Assembly: GCF_904063065.1 (NCBI RefSeq)
Contig: NZ_CAJFCL010000010.1
Coordinates: forward strand, 97,377 to 161,376
Source: Pseudomonas paraversuta
Lineage (GTDB): Bacteria; Pseudomonadota; Gammaproteobacteria; Pseudomonadales; Pseudomonadaceae
Length of the DNA: 64,000 nt
Reading direction: 5' to 3'
The translations under genes were made by a program, and so were the position numbers. The notes beneath the pieces are model-generated. The model made no database searches and was not told where the DNA came from. It saw nothing but the letters and a program-made list of their open reading frames with translations. Shown here piece by piece: positions 8,805 through 17,194 of the stretch (the stretch's first letter is position 1; each line of letters begins with the position of its first letter).

Positions 8805-8980
8805 ACGGCTGCCCTTCCTTGTGCCCGGGTCCAAGCCAACGGGACACTGCCAGTAATAATTATTATTGGCGCACCTTAGCCTAATGCCCACCAGTAAAGA
8901 AACACCCAAAAGGGTCATGGGCGGGTCTGGCTTGCCCGGGATTGCCTGTACGGAGCCAAGAGTAAAACCGCGTCGCCTGC

Positions 8981-9762
8981 ATCGCTGGCAAGCCAGCTCC
9001 CACAGAGGGGCTTGTGAAGCTGAGAGCTTCTTGTGGGAGCTGGCTTGCCAGGGATTGGCTGTGTGGGCATGCCTTCTCCCACAGGGGGCTTGTGAAGCTG
9101 AAAGCTTCTTGTAGGAGCTGGCTTGCCAGCGATTGGCTGTGTGGGCATGCCTTATCCCACAGAGGGCTTGTGGAGCTGAAAGCTTTTTGTAGGAGCTGGC
9201 TTGCCAGCGATTGGCTGTGTGGGCATACCTTCTCCCACAGGGACTTGTGAAACTGAAAGCTTCTTGTGGGAGCTGGCTTGCCAGCGATTGGCTGTGTGGG
9301 CATGCCTTCTCCCACAGGGGGCTTGTGAGGCTGAGAGCTTCTTGTGGGAGCTGGCTTGCCAGCGATTGGCTGTGTGGGCATGCCTTCTCCCACAGGGGGA
9401 CTTGTGAAGCTGAAAGATTCTTGTGGGAGCTGGCTTGCCAGGGATTGGCTGTGTGGCCATGCCTTCTCCCACAGGGAGACTTGTGAAGCTGAAAGCTTTT
9501 TGTGGGAGCTGGCTTGCCAGCGATTGGCTGTGCGGGCATGCCTTCTCCCACAGGGGGCTTGTGGGGCTGAAAGCTTCTTGTGGGAGCTGGCTTGCCAGCG
9601 ATTGGCTGTGTGGGCATGCCTTATCCCACAGAGGGCTTGTGGAGCTGAAAGCTTTTTGTAGGAGCTGGCTTGCCAGCGATTGGCTGTGCGGGCATGCCTT
9701 CTCCCACAGGGGGCTTGTGGGGCTGAAAGCTTTTTGTGGGAGCTGGCTTGCCAGCGATTGGC
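8981..9762. repeat. Tandem array of a 78-bp REP-type element (ten forward copies plus one inverted)
   Basis: Forward copies of a TGTGGGAGCTGGCTTGCC motif start at 9032, 9110, 9188, 9265, 9343, 9422, 9501, 9579, 9657 and 9735, giving periods of 77-79 bp. The last copy is truncated. An inverted copy at 8981-9004 opens the array and can pair with the copy at 9032-9055. Each unit holds its own imperfect palindrome: TGTGGGAG near the start and CTCCCACA about 44 bp later. Copies differ at a few scattered bases. The array fills the gap between the AraC-type promoter region and the 3' end of the Lrp gene. Long open frames here are artefacts of a period divisible by three. Confidence 0.93.
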
Positions 9763-9777
9763 TCGCCGGCATTGCGG

Positions 9778-10260
9778 TCAGGCTTTTGGGCCTTTGACCG
9801 GCCAGGCCACGAACGGCTTGATTTCCTTGAGTACAAACATGCTCTGCATCTCTTTGATCCCTGTCAGGCGCCGGATCACCGACATGGCAAAGTCGGCAAA
9901 GGTGTCCAGGTCCCGCGAGACCACTTGCAACAGAAAGTCCGCGTCGCCACCAATGCTGTAGCAAGCCACCACGTCTTCGAGGGCCATGACTTCCTGCTCG
10001 AACTTGCGGGCTTCGACTTCGCTGTGACGATCAATGGTGACCCGCACAAACACCAGCACCCCCAGCCCGATCTTGCGGCGGTCCAGTACCGCGCGATAAC
10101 CCTGAATCACTTTGTGCTCTTCAAGCTGACGCACCCGGCGCCAGCAAGGCGAGGCCGACATGCCGATGCCATCGGCCAGGGTCTGGTTGGTCGTGCGCCC
10201 ATCCTGCTGCAAGGCCGCGAGAATTCTGGCGTCGATTGCGCTTAAAGCCTGCTCGGTCAT
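9778..10260 (-). CDS. Lrp/AsnC-family transcriptional regulator
   Basis: A 160-residue protein of standard Lrp length. The N-terminal winged helix (residues 5-62) contains NQTLADGIGMSASPCWRRV. A C-terminal RAM ligand-binding domain follows, with the typical GGDADFLLQVV strand. GGAAGG precedes the ATG. It is divergent from the LysE-type exporter, sharing a 136-bp promoter region, the classic arrangement for an amino-acid-responsive regulator controlling an exporter. The effector is probably an amino acid, but which one is unknown. Confidence 0.92.
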   Translation of the reverse strand: MTEQALSAIDARILAALQQDGRTTNQTLADGIGMSASPCWRRVRQLEEHKVIQGYRAVLDRRKIGLGVLVFVRVTIDRHSEVEARKFEQEVMALEDVVACYSIGGDADFLLQVVSRDLDTFADFAMSVIRRLTGIKEMQSMFVLKEIKPFVAWPVKGPKA

Positions 10261-10396
10261 AAATACCTTCCCATGGTTTGTTCAGGGTAAATCTGACCCA
10301 AAATTCAGCAGCCTACAACTTGAATAGACCAATTTATCCTGGGTCCGGGAGATATGCTTATTTGCACAAACTCTCTCCCAAGGATGCCTTCGAATC

Positions 10397-11023
10397 ATGC
10401 TGGAATTTTCTCAGGTACTCACGTACACCGCCGCCCTCGCTGTTGCCGCGGCTATCCCCGGGCCCGGCATGGCGGCACTGGTGGCCCGCAGCGTGAGCGG
10501 CGGTGCCTTGCCCGGCTTCAGTTTGCTGCTTGGCTTGATTCTGGGGGATTTGATTTATTTATCGTTCGCAGTATTTGGCCTGAGCCTGGTCGCCCAACAC
10601 TTCGATACCTTGTTTGTACTGGTACGAATATGTGCTGCGCTGTATCTGGCTTATCTGGCCTGGCAGTTCTGGAGGGCGCAACCCCAGCCCGTCAACGTGG
10701 GCAAGCCGCTGAACAGACAAGAGCTTTTCAGTGCCTGGCTCTCAGGCCTGACCATCACCCTGGGCAACCCGAAAACCATTGCCTTCTATCTGGCGCTACT
10801 GCCGCTGGTGATCAACCTGGAGTCGGTGTCCCTGCAAGTCTGGGGCGTCATGCTGGTGCCGCTGACCATTGCTGTTTTATTTATGGTCGGCGGCCTGTTT
10901 GTGCTGGGCGCGGTGCGCATCCGCCATGTGCTCGCCAGCCCCCGGGCCCAACGGGGGCTGTTCAGGGGGGCGGCGATCATCATGCTCGGCGCCGCAGCGG
11001 CCATGCTGGTTCAGGCCGCCTGA
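10397..11023 (+). CDS. LysE/RhtB-family amino-acid exporter
   Basis: A 208-residue inner-membrane protein of LysE length with about six hydrophobic segments. The diagnostic AAIPGPGMAALVARS motif is at the N terminus, and the second family signature, GLTITLGNPKTIAFYLALLP, is in the middle. It should export an amino acid or derivative by proton antiport. Its promoter region is shared with the divergent Lrp regulator. The gene ends 22 bp before the 3' end of the convergent helicase gene. Specificity is not readable from sequence. Confidence 0.9.
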   Translation: MLEFSQVLTYTAALAVAAAIPGPGMAALVARSVSGGALPGFSLLLGLILGDLIYLSFAVFGLSLVAQHFDTLFVLVRICAALYLAYLAWQFWRAQPQPVNVGKPLNRQELFSAWLSGLTITLGNPKTIAFYLALLPLVINLESVSLQVWGVMLVPLTIAVLFMVGGLFVLGAVRIRHVLASPRAQRGLFRGAAIIMLGAAAAMLVQAA

Positions 11024-11045
11024 CGCCGGGCGCGCACCGCTTCGC

Positions 11046-14000
11046 TCAGGCCATCTGCGGGGCAGACAAGTCCGGTTGGGGATCACTGGTTGCCGGGCCA
11101 TCCGGCACCCAGAACAGGAACGGGTCTTTGGCCGGACGATGGTCGTAAGGGCGCACTGCACCCTCCCCGCCGGCGCGCTTGAATCCATACACCTGACGCC
11201 GCTCGACATGAATGCTCGGGGCCGCGCCTTCACCACTGCACGGTTCGATATTCATGGCCTTCAAGGTGCTTAGCAGGTCGTCAATAATCAGCTGCCGATT
11301 GAGGGTGAAGGCCGATGCAAAACAGCGCCAGAAACGCCACCCGGCACGTTCCAGAATGCGCTGGCGGCGCATGTCGCTGTCCCAGCGGTCGGGGCCGTGG
11401 AAGCGGTCGCCGTCACACTCGATTGCCAGGCGACTGTCGTTGTCGCCTTCGACCACCATGTCTATGCGGTAAGCGCCTACGCCGACCTGCGGAATCACCC
11501 GGTAGCCGCGCCGGGTCAGTTCATCGTACATGTCACGTTCAAAACCGGACTCGCACAACTCGCGCAAATCGCTGACCTGTTCGGCATCCTGAGTAAAGGG
11601 GGTTTCGAAGTGCTCAATCAGACCACGGCGCAAAGTATCGACTGCGCTGAGGTCGGTGAGCTCGACACTGCGCACCAGGTACATGCGGTCCCGCGCCCGG
11701 GACGCCGCCACGTTGAAGCGCTGGGCAATCGAGTCGCGGCTGTTGGCAAAGCAGTCGCCGGGGGAAGCGACCAGCGAAAGGAACATCACGTCGCGCTCCT
11801 TGCCCTGGAAAGTGCGTGCATCGCCACAGCTGATCTGGAACCGGGTGATGACTTCTTCGCCCAGTTCCCGGGTCAGGATTTGCATGATGGTTTGCGCTTG
11901 CTCGGCCCCCAGTAGCGAGACCACGCCGATGCTGCGCCCGGCGATCTGCGGCAGTGCGATCAAACGGCGGATCTCCTCGACAATCACATTGGCTTCACCG
12001 AGGTTCAACTTGCCCTTTTTCACCCCGTCCATGACCAGCAGATCAATGAGCGGCGGGTCCAGACGCTCGGTCATCAGCGGCAGGCGCAGAGGTTTGAGTT
12101 CGTGGTTATAGAACTCGCGCTTGGAGTACTCGATGATCGGCGCCACGCAGCGAAAGTGCTCGCGCAACATGGTGCCGCTCTTGGCAAACACCACTTTGAA
12201 CAGGTCGTACAATGAGCGCTCGGGTGACATCAACGGTCGGTAGAGCCCGACTTGATTGCCCAGAAAGCGCGTCATCATGTTCTGCACCCGCTCCTCTTCC
12301 ATGCCGATACCGTCGGGGGAAACCTGCTTGTCGTCGCCCACCACCAGCACTTTCCTGGCCCGCAACAAGGCCGGTAGCGCGCTCAGGTCGGATTGCGAAG
12401 CTTCGTCGATAATCACCAGGTCGAACGCGCCATACTGCGCTGGCAGGCTCTCGCAGATCCGGTAGTGCGGCATGATCCAGCAAGGAATCGCCGAAATGGC
12501 CACATCGGCAGCCAGTCGCGCATCCTGTCGATAACGTCCGGCCCGGACGCCGGTGCCCTTGCCAATTTTGCGAATTGCCGTGCGGTACAGCTCCAGCGCG
12601 GCCCGGACACTCGGGGTAGCGTTTTCTGACAGTCGCAGCCAGGTCCGCTTGACCACCGCATCCTGATACAGGCGCGACAGGCTCAGCTCCAGCTCGGCGC
12701 GCAATTTAAACAGCCGCTTGAGATCTTCGCGCCCGTCGATGCTGTCCAGGTAACTGGCCAGCCGGCTCAGGCGCCATATCTCCAGGCAGTTGTCCGGGAG
12801 CAAGGCATCCACCGGCCCGGTGCACGGCTCTTCACGTAACCGGGCCGCCCAGATCAGGCCACCGCTTTGGGCAATAACCGTGGTCACCTGCTGCACCGTA
12901 TCGAGGGCGTCCGTGAGCGCCAGGACGCCGCGCAACTGGTCCATCAATTCCGACCACTGCACCTGTATCTCAGCCACCTGTACGTCCGGCTGGCCGAGGC
13001 TCAGGTCCAGGAACCCTTGCAAGCGTTCGCTCACGGCACCGCCACAACCGGCCAGTGCCTTGTTAAAGGTTTCCTTGATTACCCAGGTGGCTGCCAGCCG
13101 CTGGCGCATCAGGTGATGACGCAAAATGCTTTCACCCTGGCCCAGTACCGCCTCGTCAGTGCGCAGGTTGTTCACCTGTGGCCACTCCGGGAGCAGCTGG
13201 CGCAGTTCGGTCTGAGCACGGGTCTCCCAACGTTCGGCGCGCACAATATCGTCAAACTGCTCAATCGCCCGGGCAGCCGCCGGCAGTTGCTCGGCATCGG
13301 CCTCGAACAGCGGAAGCGGCATTTCGGCGGCCAGCGCATTCCAGCGCAGCAGCAAGGTGCGACTGTGCTGCTGAAAGTGCACGAACCCTTGCACATGGGC
13401 CCAGTCCTGATCGCTTTGCGGCTTGCTGCCGAGCACCACAATGGTGTCCAGCAACTGCTTTTGGCTGCCCTTGCCGATCAGACCGGACAACCCGAACGGA
13501 CGGCGCCCCTGGGCCAGGTTATCGATGGCGGCCAGTACCTCAGGCTGCGTGTGCAGCTCGAACGGCAGGCTCACCGGCCGTGCCACAAATGCTTTGCGCC
13601 CCGCGAGGGTGTCCTCGATTTCGACCTTCAGGCTGTCGAAAAGCGCCAGCACATCATTGTTGCCGTTGCGCATCAACCAGGCCTGCATGGTTGGCACCCA
13701 GCCCTGTTGCGCAGCCGTGATAGTGGTGCGCAAGGCCTGCAAGTGGCCGATGTGTTCGAGCAAGGCCTGCGCCTGCTCCAGGGTCGGCCCACTGCTGTCC
13801 AGCAGTCGCGGCACTTCGCCGATGCTTTCCTTGTGTTGCAGCTGGCTTTCCTGCGCCAGATCCTGATGGACCTGAATCAATGTCTGCGCATCCGGGAAAT
13901 CGGCCAGTTGCGGCACCTTGTGCCCCAGATAAGACAGCCCGTCCTTGAGCTCAAGCCGCGCCTCGCGCACGGCGATGATGTCTTGCAGGGTGAACAGCGC

Positions 14001-15734
14001 ACGATGTTCTGCGCCAATGCCGAGCCGGTCAGCAAAGCTGTTTATTTGGTCCTGGGCAGCGGCCACCTGTAACGCGGCGTGGGTGGGGCTCAGCCGTTCA
14101 CCGTCGATTTCCAGCTCTGAAAGATTACGCTCGGCCCACTGGGTGATCTCACGATCAACGGCGGATATCTGACCGTGGAGCGTGTTGATTTCATCATCAA
14201 TCTGGCCAATTTCGCGTTTGTACAGCGCGCGGTCAATTCGTTGCACCTCAGCCGAAATCTTCTGGATCGCGAACTCGAACTGCTTCATGCCGTCCGCTTC
14301 GCTGCTCAGCAAGCTGATCGCCAGCGGACGAATGTCTTCGGGGAGTTTCTCCTGCAACACGGCCAGCGCCGGATCCTTCATGGACGTCACCAGTACCCGC
14401 TTGCCATTGGCCAGGTAATGACTGATGACGTTGGCGATGGTGTGGGTCTTGCCGGTGCCGGGCGGCCCTTGCACCACAACCCCGTCGTGCACCTCCAGCA
14501 ACTGGATGATTTGCACTTGCTCGTCGTTGTAAGGCTTGGGGAAGTACAGCTCGTGCACTTTTGACGCGCCAGCGTCCGCACCCTGGGTGCCGCTGACATA
14601 GGACAAGCCGCGAAACGGCGGCAGAACCACATCTTCAAGCACGTTTGAAGGCTCGGTCAAAATCGCCTGCAATGCCGGCGGCAAATGCTCCAGGTCCTCG
14701 ATCCCGGCGTCAAAGCGGCCCAGGTCCTCAATAAACATATTGCTGTCGCGGGCGCGGGCAAACAGGGTCCAGGTATCAGTGACGCACAAGTGCTCGGCAG
14801 CCTTGGGCACAGAGCGGTCCCCGTCGGCAATCGTCACCGGCAGGAACTGCCCCTGGGCATCGAGCAATGACGATGCCGAACGTATCACCGGGTCGTAGCT
14901 GGAAGAATTGAACGGGCTGATTCCCGCCTGATCCTTCTTGAAGAAATCCTTGGCCAGCTTGTCCAGGGCACCGACACCGGCGATATCCGCGGCCACATAG
15001 GCGTCCACTTCCAGACGCGGCTCGGCGACCCGCGGGCGCACTTCGAGGGCCATGCTGTCCGGGTTGATATCGATCTCGACCAGTTGACTGATCAGCGGGT
15101 AGTGGATGACGCCGATCTCGGGATGCTCCCACGTCGAAACGCCCATACCCCACACCAGTTCCAGCTGTGCGTCTCCCAGGTTGCCCTGCATCTGCTGCAC
15201 CAGCAAAAACAGCTCGGCGTAGAGCTCGATACTTTTGCGCCGCTGCTTTTCCTCTTGCGCCCACAGTCGCCAGGCAGTCTGGCTGTAGGACTTGAGCTGA
15301 GCCTTGATTTCACCGGCATCCAGGCAGTCTTCCAGATTGACCCACTCATCCTCGGCGGACTCTTCACTGCCGGGGGTGGCGGTGAGCGATGCCGGTTCGG
15401 TCAGGACGCCACTGGCGCGCAACGCCTCGCGTGCTACCCGCTGCTTGAGCCCGGGCTCGATTTGCGGCGTGCCCTTGAGCTCGATCCACAGCCCCAGCAA
15501 CGGGCTGAGCGGCACAGGTGGCCGGGTCTCGTGCAAACGCTCGAGCCGAAGCCAGATTTCATCTTCATCGCCCACGTGAACATCCAGGCTGACACCCGGT
15601 AGTGAGCGCAGTTTTTCTTCGCTGGCACTGAATGTGTTGTGCTGGCTGACGGTTAACGCGGGGCGCTTTTGCATGAGCGCGGTCTGTTTGACGAACTCAA
15701 TCAGACTGGCGAGACGTGCACGTACTGTATCCAT
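11046..15734 (-). CDS. Giant Upf1-like SF1 helicase fused to a C-terminal Vsr-like/PD-(D/E)xK nuclease
   Basis: About 1,562 residues from the ATG at 15734; a GTG at 15827 would add 31. Neither start has a good ribosome-binding site. The first 400 residues contain no domain I can name. The helicase core follows: Walker A GPPGTGKT (423-430), a coiled region of about 250 residues, Walker B with DEASQSD at Asp1110-Glu1111, then LVVGDDKQVSP and a motif VI of the form VAASRARDRMYLV. These are SF1B (Upf1/Dna2-like) features. The C terminus resembles Vsr/DUF559 endonucleases, with likely catalytic Asp1425 (YRIDMVV) and Glu1439 (IECDGDRFHG). It lies downstream of the ter operon on the same strand but beyond its terminator. 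The architecture recalls helicase-Vsr anti-phage proteins such as Hhe; its function is unproven. Confidence 0.85.
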   Translation of the reverse strand: MDTVRARLASLIEFVKQTALMQKRPALTVSQHNTFSASEEKLRSLPGVSLDVHVGDEDEIWLRLERLHETRPPVPLSPLLGLWIELKGTPQIEPGLKQRVAREALRASGVLTEPASLTATPGSEESAEDEWVNLEDCLDAGEIKAQLKSYSQTAWRLWAQEEKQRRKSIELYAELFLLVQQMQGNLGDAQLELVWGMGVSTWEHPEIGVIHYPLISQLVEIDINPDSMALEVRPRVAEPRLEVDAYVAADIAGVGALDKLAKDFFKKDQAGISPFNSSSYDPVIRSASSLLDAQGQFLPVTIADGDRSVPKAAEHLCVTDTWTLFARARDSNMFIEDLGRFDAGIEDLEHLPPALQAILTEPSNVLEDVVLPPFRGLSYVSGTQGADAGASKVHELYFPKPYNDEQVQIIQLLEVHDGVVVQGPPGTGKTHTIANVISHYLANGKRVLVTSMKDPALAVLQEKLPEDIRPLAISLLSSEADGMKQFEFAIQKISAEVQRIDRALYKREIGQIDDEINTLHGQISAVDREITQWAERNLSELEIDGERLSPTHAALQVAAAQDQINSFADRLGIGAEHRALFTLQDIIAVREARLELKDGLSYLGHKVPQLADFPDAQTLIQVHQDLAQESQLQHKESIGEVPRLLDSSGPTLEQAQALLEHIGHLQALRTTITAAQQGWVPTMQAWLMRNGNNDVLALFDSLKVEIEDTLAGRKAFVARPVSLPFELHTQPEVLAAIDNLAQGRRPFGLSGLIGKGSQKQLLDTIVVLGSKPQSDQDWAHVQGFVHFQQHSRTLLLRWNALAAEMPLPLFEADAEQLPAAARAIEQFDDIVRAERWETRAQTELRQLLPEWPQVNNLRTDEAVLGQGESILRHHLMRQRLAATWVIKETFNKALAGCGGAVSERLQGFLDLSLGQPDVQVAEIQVQWSELMDQLRGVLALTDALDTVQQVTTVIAQSGGLIWAARLREEPCTGPVDALLPDNCLEIWRLSRLASYLDSIDGREDLKRLFKLRAELELSLSRLYQDAVVKRTWLRLSENATPSVRAALELYRTAIRKIGKGTGVRAGRYRQDARLAADVAISAIPCWIMPHYRICESLPAQYGAFDLVIIDEASQSDLSALPALLRARKVLVVGDDKQVSPDGIGMEEERVQNMMTRFLGNQVGLYRPLMSPERSLYDLFKVVFAKSGTMLREHFRCVAPIIEYSKREFYNHELKPLRLPLMTERLDPPLIDLLVMDGVKKGKLNLGEANVIVEEIRRLIALPQIAGRSIGVVSLLGAEQAQTIMQILTRELGEEVITRFQISCGDARTFQGKERDVMFLSLVASPGDCFANSRDSIAQRFNVAASRARDRMYLVRSVELTDLSAVDTLRRGLIEHFETPFTQDAEQVSDLRELCESGFERDMYDELTRRGYRVIPQVGVGAYRIDMVVEGDNDSRLAIECDGDRFHGPDRWDSDMRRQRILERAGWRFWRCFASAFTLNRQLIIDDLLSTLKAMNIEPCSGEGAAPSIHVERRQVYGFKRAGGEGAVRPYDHRPAKDPFLFWVPDGPATSDPQPDLSAPQMA

Positions 15735-15875
15735 GTCGGGGCTGAACCACTTCGATAAGAGGGCGCGGTAGTGACTGAAAAAACCTGAAGGCGCCGAAAA
15801 AGGTGAAAAACTTACAAGTGCCGACACGATACAGAGGTTCAGGTTGTATTCAGATACATCATTTTGTAAAAACCG

Positions 15876-15910
15876 GCAGGAGCGAGCTTTGTTAACTAGC
15901 TCGCTCCTGC
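15876..15910. repeat. REP hairpin, family A
   Basis: A 13-bp perfect inverted repeat, GCAGGAGCGAGCT (15876-15888) and its complement (15898-15910), with a 9-nt loop. It is a short member of the GGAGCGAGCTTGCTCG family that recurs at 31804, 35709, 37310, 39176 and 48387. It sits between the ter-operon terminator and the helicase start. Confidence 0.82.
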
Positions 15911-15930
15911 AGGATCAGGCAGGCATAAAA

Positions 15931-15960
15931 AAGGCCCTCCCCGTTACCGGGGAGGGCCTT
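15931..15960 (-). terminator. Rho-independent terminator of the ter operon
   Basis: A 12-13 bp GC-rich stem (AAGGCCCTCCCCG at 15931-15943 with its complement ending at 15960) and a 4-nt loop is followed on the minus strand by TTTTTT. It starts 16 bp after the terE stop codon. A T-run is also present on the plus strand, so it may work in both directions. Confidence 0.93.
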
Positions 15961-15976
15961 TTGTGTAACGCCGGGC

Positions 15977-16555
15977 TTAGCCCAGGTTAACCCCAAAGTT
16001 CGATGCCAACGGTGCCAGACCGCCTGCAAAGCCCTGGCCGATTGCCTTGAACTTCCACTCTTCGCCGTTGCGATACAGCTCGCCGAAGACCATGGCGGTC
16101 TCGGTGGATGCGTCTTCGCTCAGGTCAAAACGTGCCAGCTCTTTGTTATCCGCTTTGTTCAGTACGCGGATGTAAGCGTTCGACACCTGGCCGAAGTTCT
16201 GCTTGCGGCCATCAGCGTCGTGGATGGTCACGGCGAAAGCCAGTTTCTTCGCTTCTTGTGCCAGACCAGCCAGGTTGACGTTGATTTGCTCGTCGTCGCC
16301 TTCGCCAGCGCCCGAACGGTTGTCGCCCTGGTGCACGACGTTGCCGTCCGGTGAGGTTTTATTGTTGTAGAACACAAAGCTGCCGTCGTTCAGCACTTTG
16401 CCGCTCTCGCCAACAATAAATACCGAGGCGTCCAGGTCGAACTCGGTGCCGTCGGTGACACGTGGATCCCAACCCAGGCCAACAATTACTTCTGTCAGGC
16501 CAGGTGCTTCTTTGGTCAGGGAGACGTTGCCGCCCTTGCTCAGACTTACTGCCAT
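15977..16555 (-). CDS. terE: TerD-family tellurium-resistance/stress protein TerE
   Basis: A 192-residue single TerD domain with no signal peptide, so it is cytoplasmic. The N-terminal VSLSKGGNVSLTKEAPGL and the acidic, calcium-binding-type loop GDNRSGAGEGDDE are characteristic. The LGWDP and FDLDASVF segments complete the fold signature. It follows terD by 37 bp and is the last gene of the operon, just before the terminator, which matches terE in the terZABCDE order. TerD-fold proteins bind calcium and associate with a TerC-containing membrane complex; their biochemical output is still unclear. It is clearly paralogous to terD. Confidence 0.93.
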   Translation of the reverse strand: MAVSLSKGGNVSLTKEAPGLTEVIVGLGWDPRVTDGTEFDLDASVFIVGESGKVLNDGSFVFYNNKTSPDGNVVHQGDNRSGAGEGDDEQINVNLAGLAQEAKKLAFAVTIHDADGRKQNFGQVSNAYIRVLNKADNKELARFDLSEDASTETAMVFGELYRNGEEWKFKAIGQGFAGGLAPLASNFGVNLG

Positions 16556-16592
16556 GTTCGTGAACCCTTATATAGAAAGATGGATGGGTCGA

Positions 16593-17168
16593 TTAAAACT
16601 TCAGACCGAAGCTTTCAGCCAATGGCTTGAGGCCACCGTTGAAGCCCTGGCCTACAGCGCGGAATTTCCATTCGGCGCCATTGCGATACAGCTCGGCAAA
16701 GATCATTGCGGTTTCGGTGCTGGCATCTTCCGCGAGGTCATAGCGAACAACTTCGTTGTTGTTGTCCTGGTTGACCAGACGGATGAAGGCATTGCGCACC
16801 TGACCGAAGTTCTGCTTGCGGGCGTCAGCTTCGTGGATGGTCACAGTGATCGCGATCTTGTCGATCTCGGCAGGGACTTTGGACAGGTCGATCTTGATCG
16901 CCTCGTCGTCGCCGTCGCCTTCACCGGTACGGTTATCGCCGGTGTGCTCAACCGAGCCGTCGGTGCTTTTGAGCTGGTTGTAAAAAATGAAATCGGAGTC
17001 AGCGCGTACTTTGCCGTCAGCCTTGAGCAAGAAAGCGCTCGCATCCAGGTCGAAGTCTTGACCATCGGTGGAACGAGCGTCCCAGCCCAGGCCCACGAGG
17101 ACTTTAGTCATCCCCGGAGCTTCTTTGGACAGGGACAGGTTGCCGCCTTTGGAAAGGGAAAGTGCCAT
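16593..17168 (-). CDS. terD: TerD-family protein TerD
   Basis: A 191-residue TerD domain. LSLSKGGNLSLSKEAPGM opens the protein, and FDLDASAF and the acidic loop GDNRTGEGDGDDE mark the two calcium-binding regions known in this fold. The ATG is preceded by AAGGAG. It lies 26 bp after terC. In other systems TerD is needed for tellurite, phage and pore-forming colicin resistance. It is similar in sequence to the neighbouring terE, indicating tandem duplication. Confidence 0.95.
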   Translation of the reverse strand: MALSLSKGGNLSLSKEAPGMTKVLVGLGWDARSTDGQDFDLDASAFLLKADGKVRADSDFIFYNQLKSTDGSVEHTGDNRTGEGDGDDEAIKIDLSKVPAEIDKIAITVTIHEADARKQNFGQVRNAFIRLVNQDNNNEVVRYDLAEDASTETAMIFAELYRNGAEWKFRAVGQGFNGGLKPLAESFGLKF

Positions 17169-17194
17169 GTGTAATTCTCCTTAGTAATGTGCGA

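Noticed and set aside
7926..9617. A 563-residue open frame extending the AraC-type regulator upstream
   Set aside because: The upstream half is the 78-bp repeat array read in frame; the family fold and a good ribosome-binding site begin at 8804.
9032..9762. A CRISPR array
   Set aside because: The 78-bp units are contiguous and similar along their whole length, with no unique spacers and no cas genes nearby.
9152..9964. A 270-residue minus-strand protein spanning the repeats and the Lrp gene
   Set aside because: It consists of repeat-derived residues and out-of-frame Lrp sequence; the Lrp frame is clearly the real one.
10354..11148. A 264-residue plus-strand frame overlapping the LysE-type gene
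   Set aside because: It is the same DNA in another frame, with low-complexity, arginine-rich sequence and no family match, while the overlapping frame is a clear LysE exporter.
12867..14072. A 401-residue plus-strand frame opposite the helicase
   Set aside because: Antisense shadow; no start signal or domain, and the opposite strand carries the continuous helicase core.
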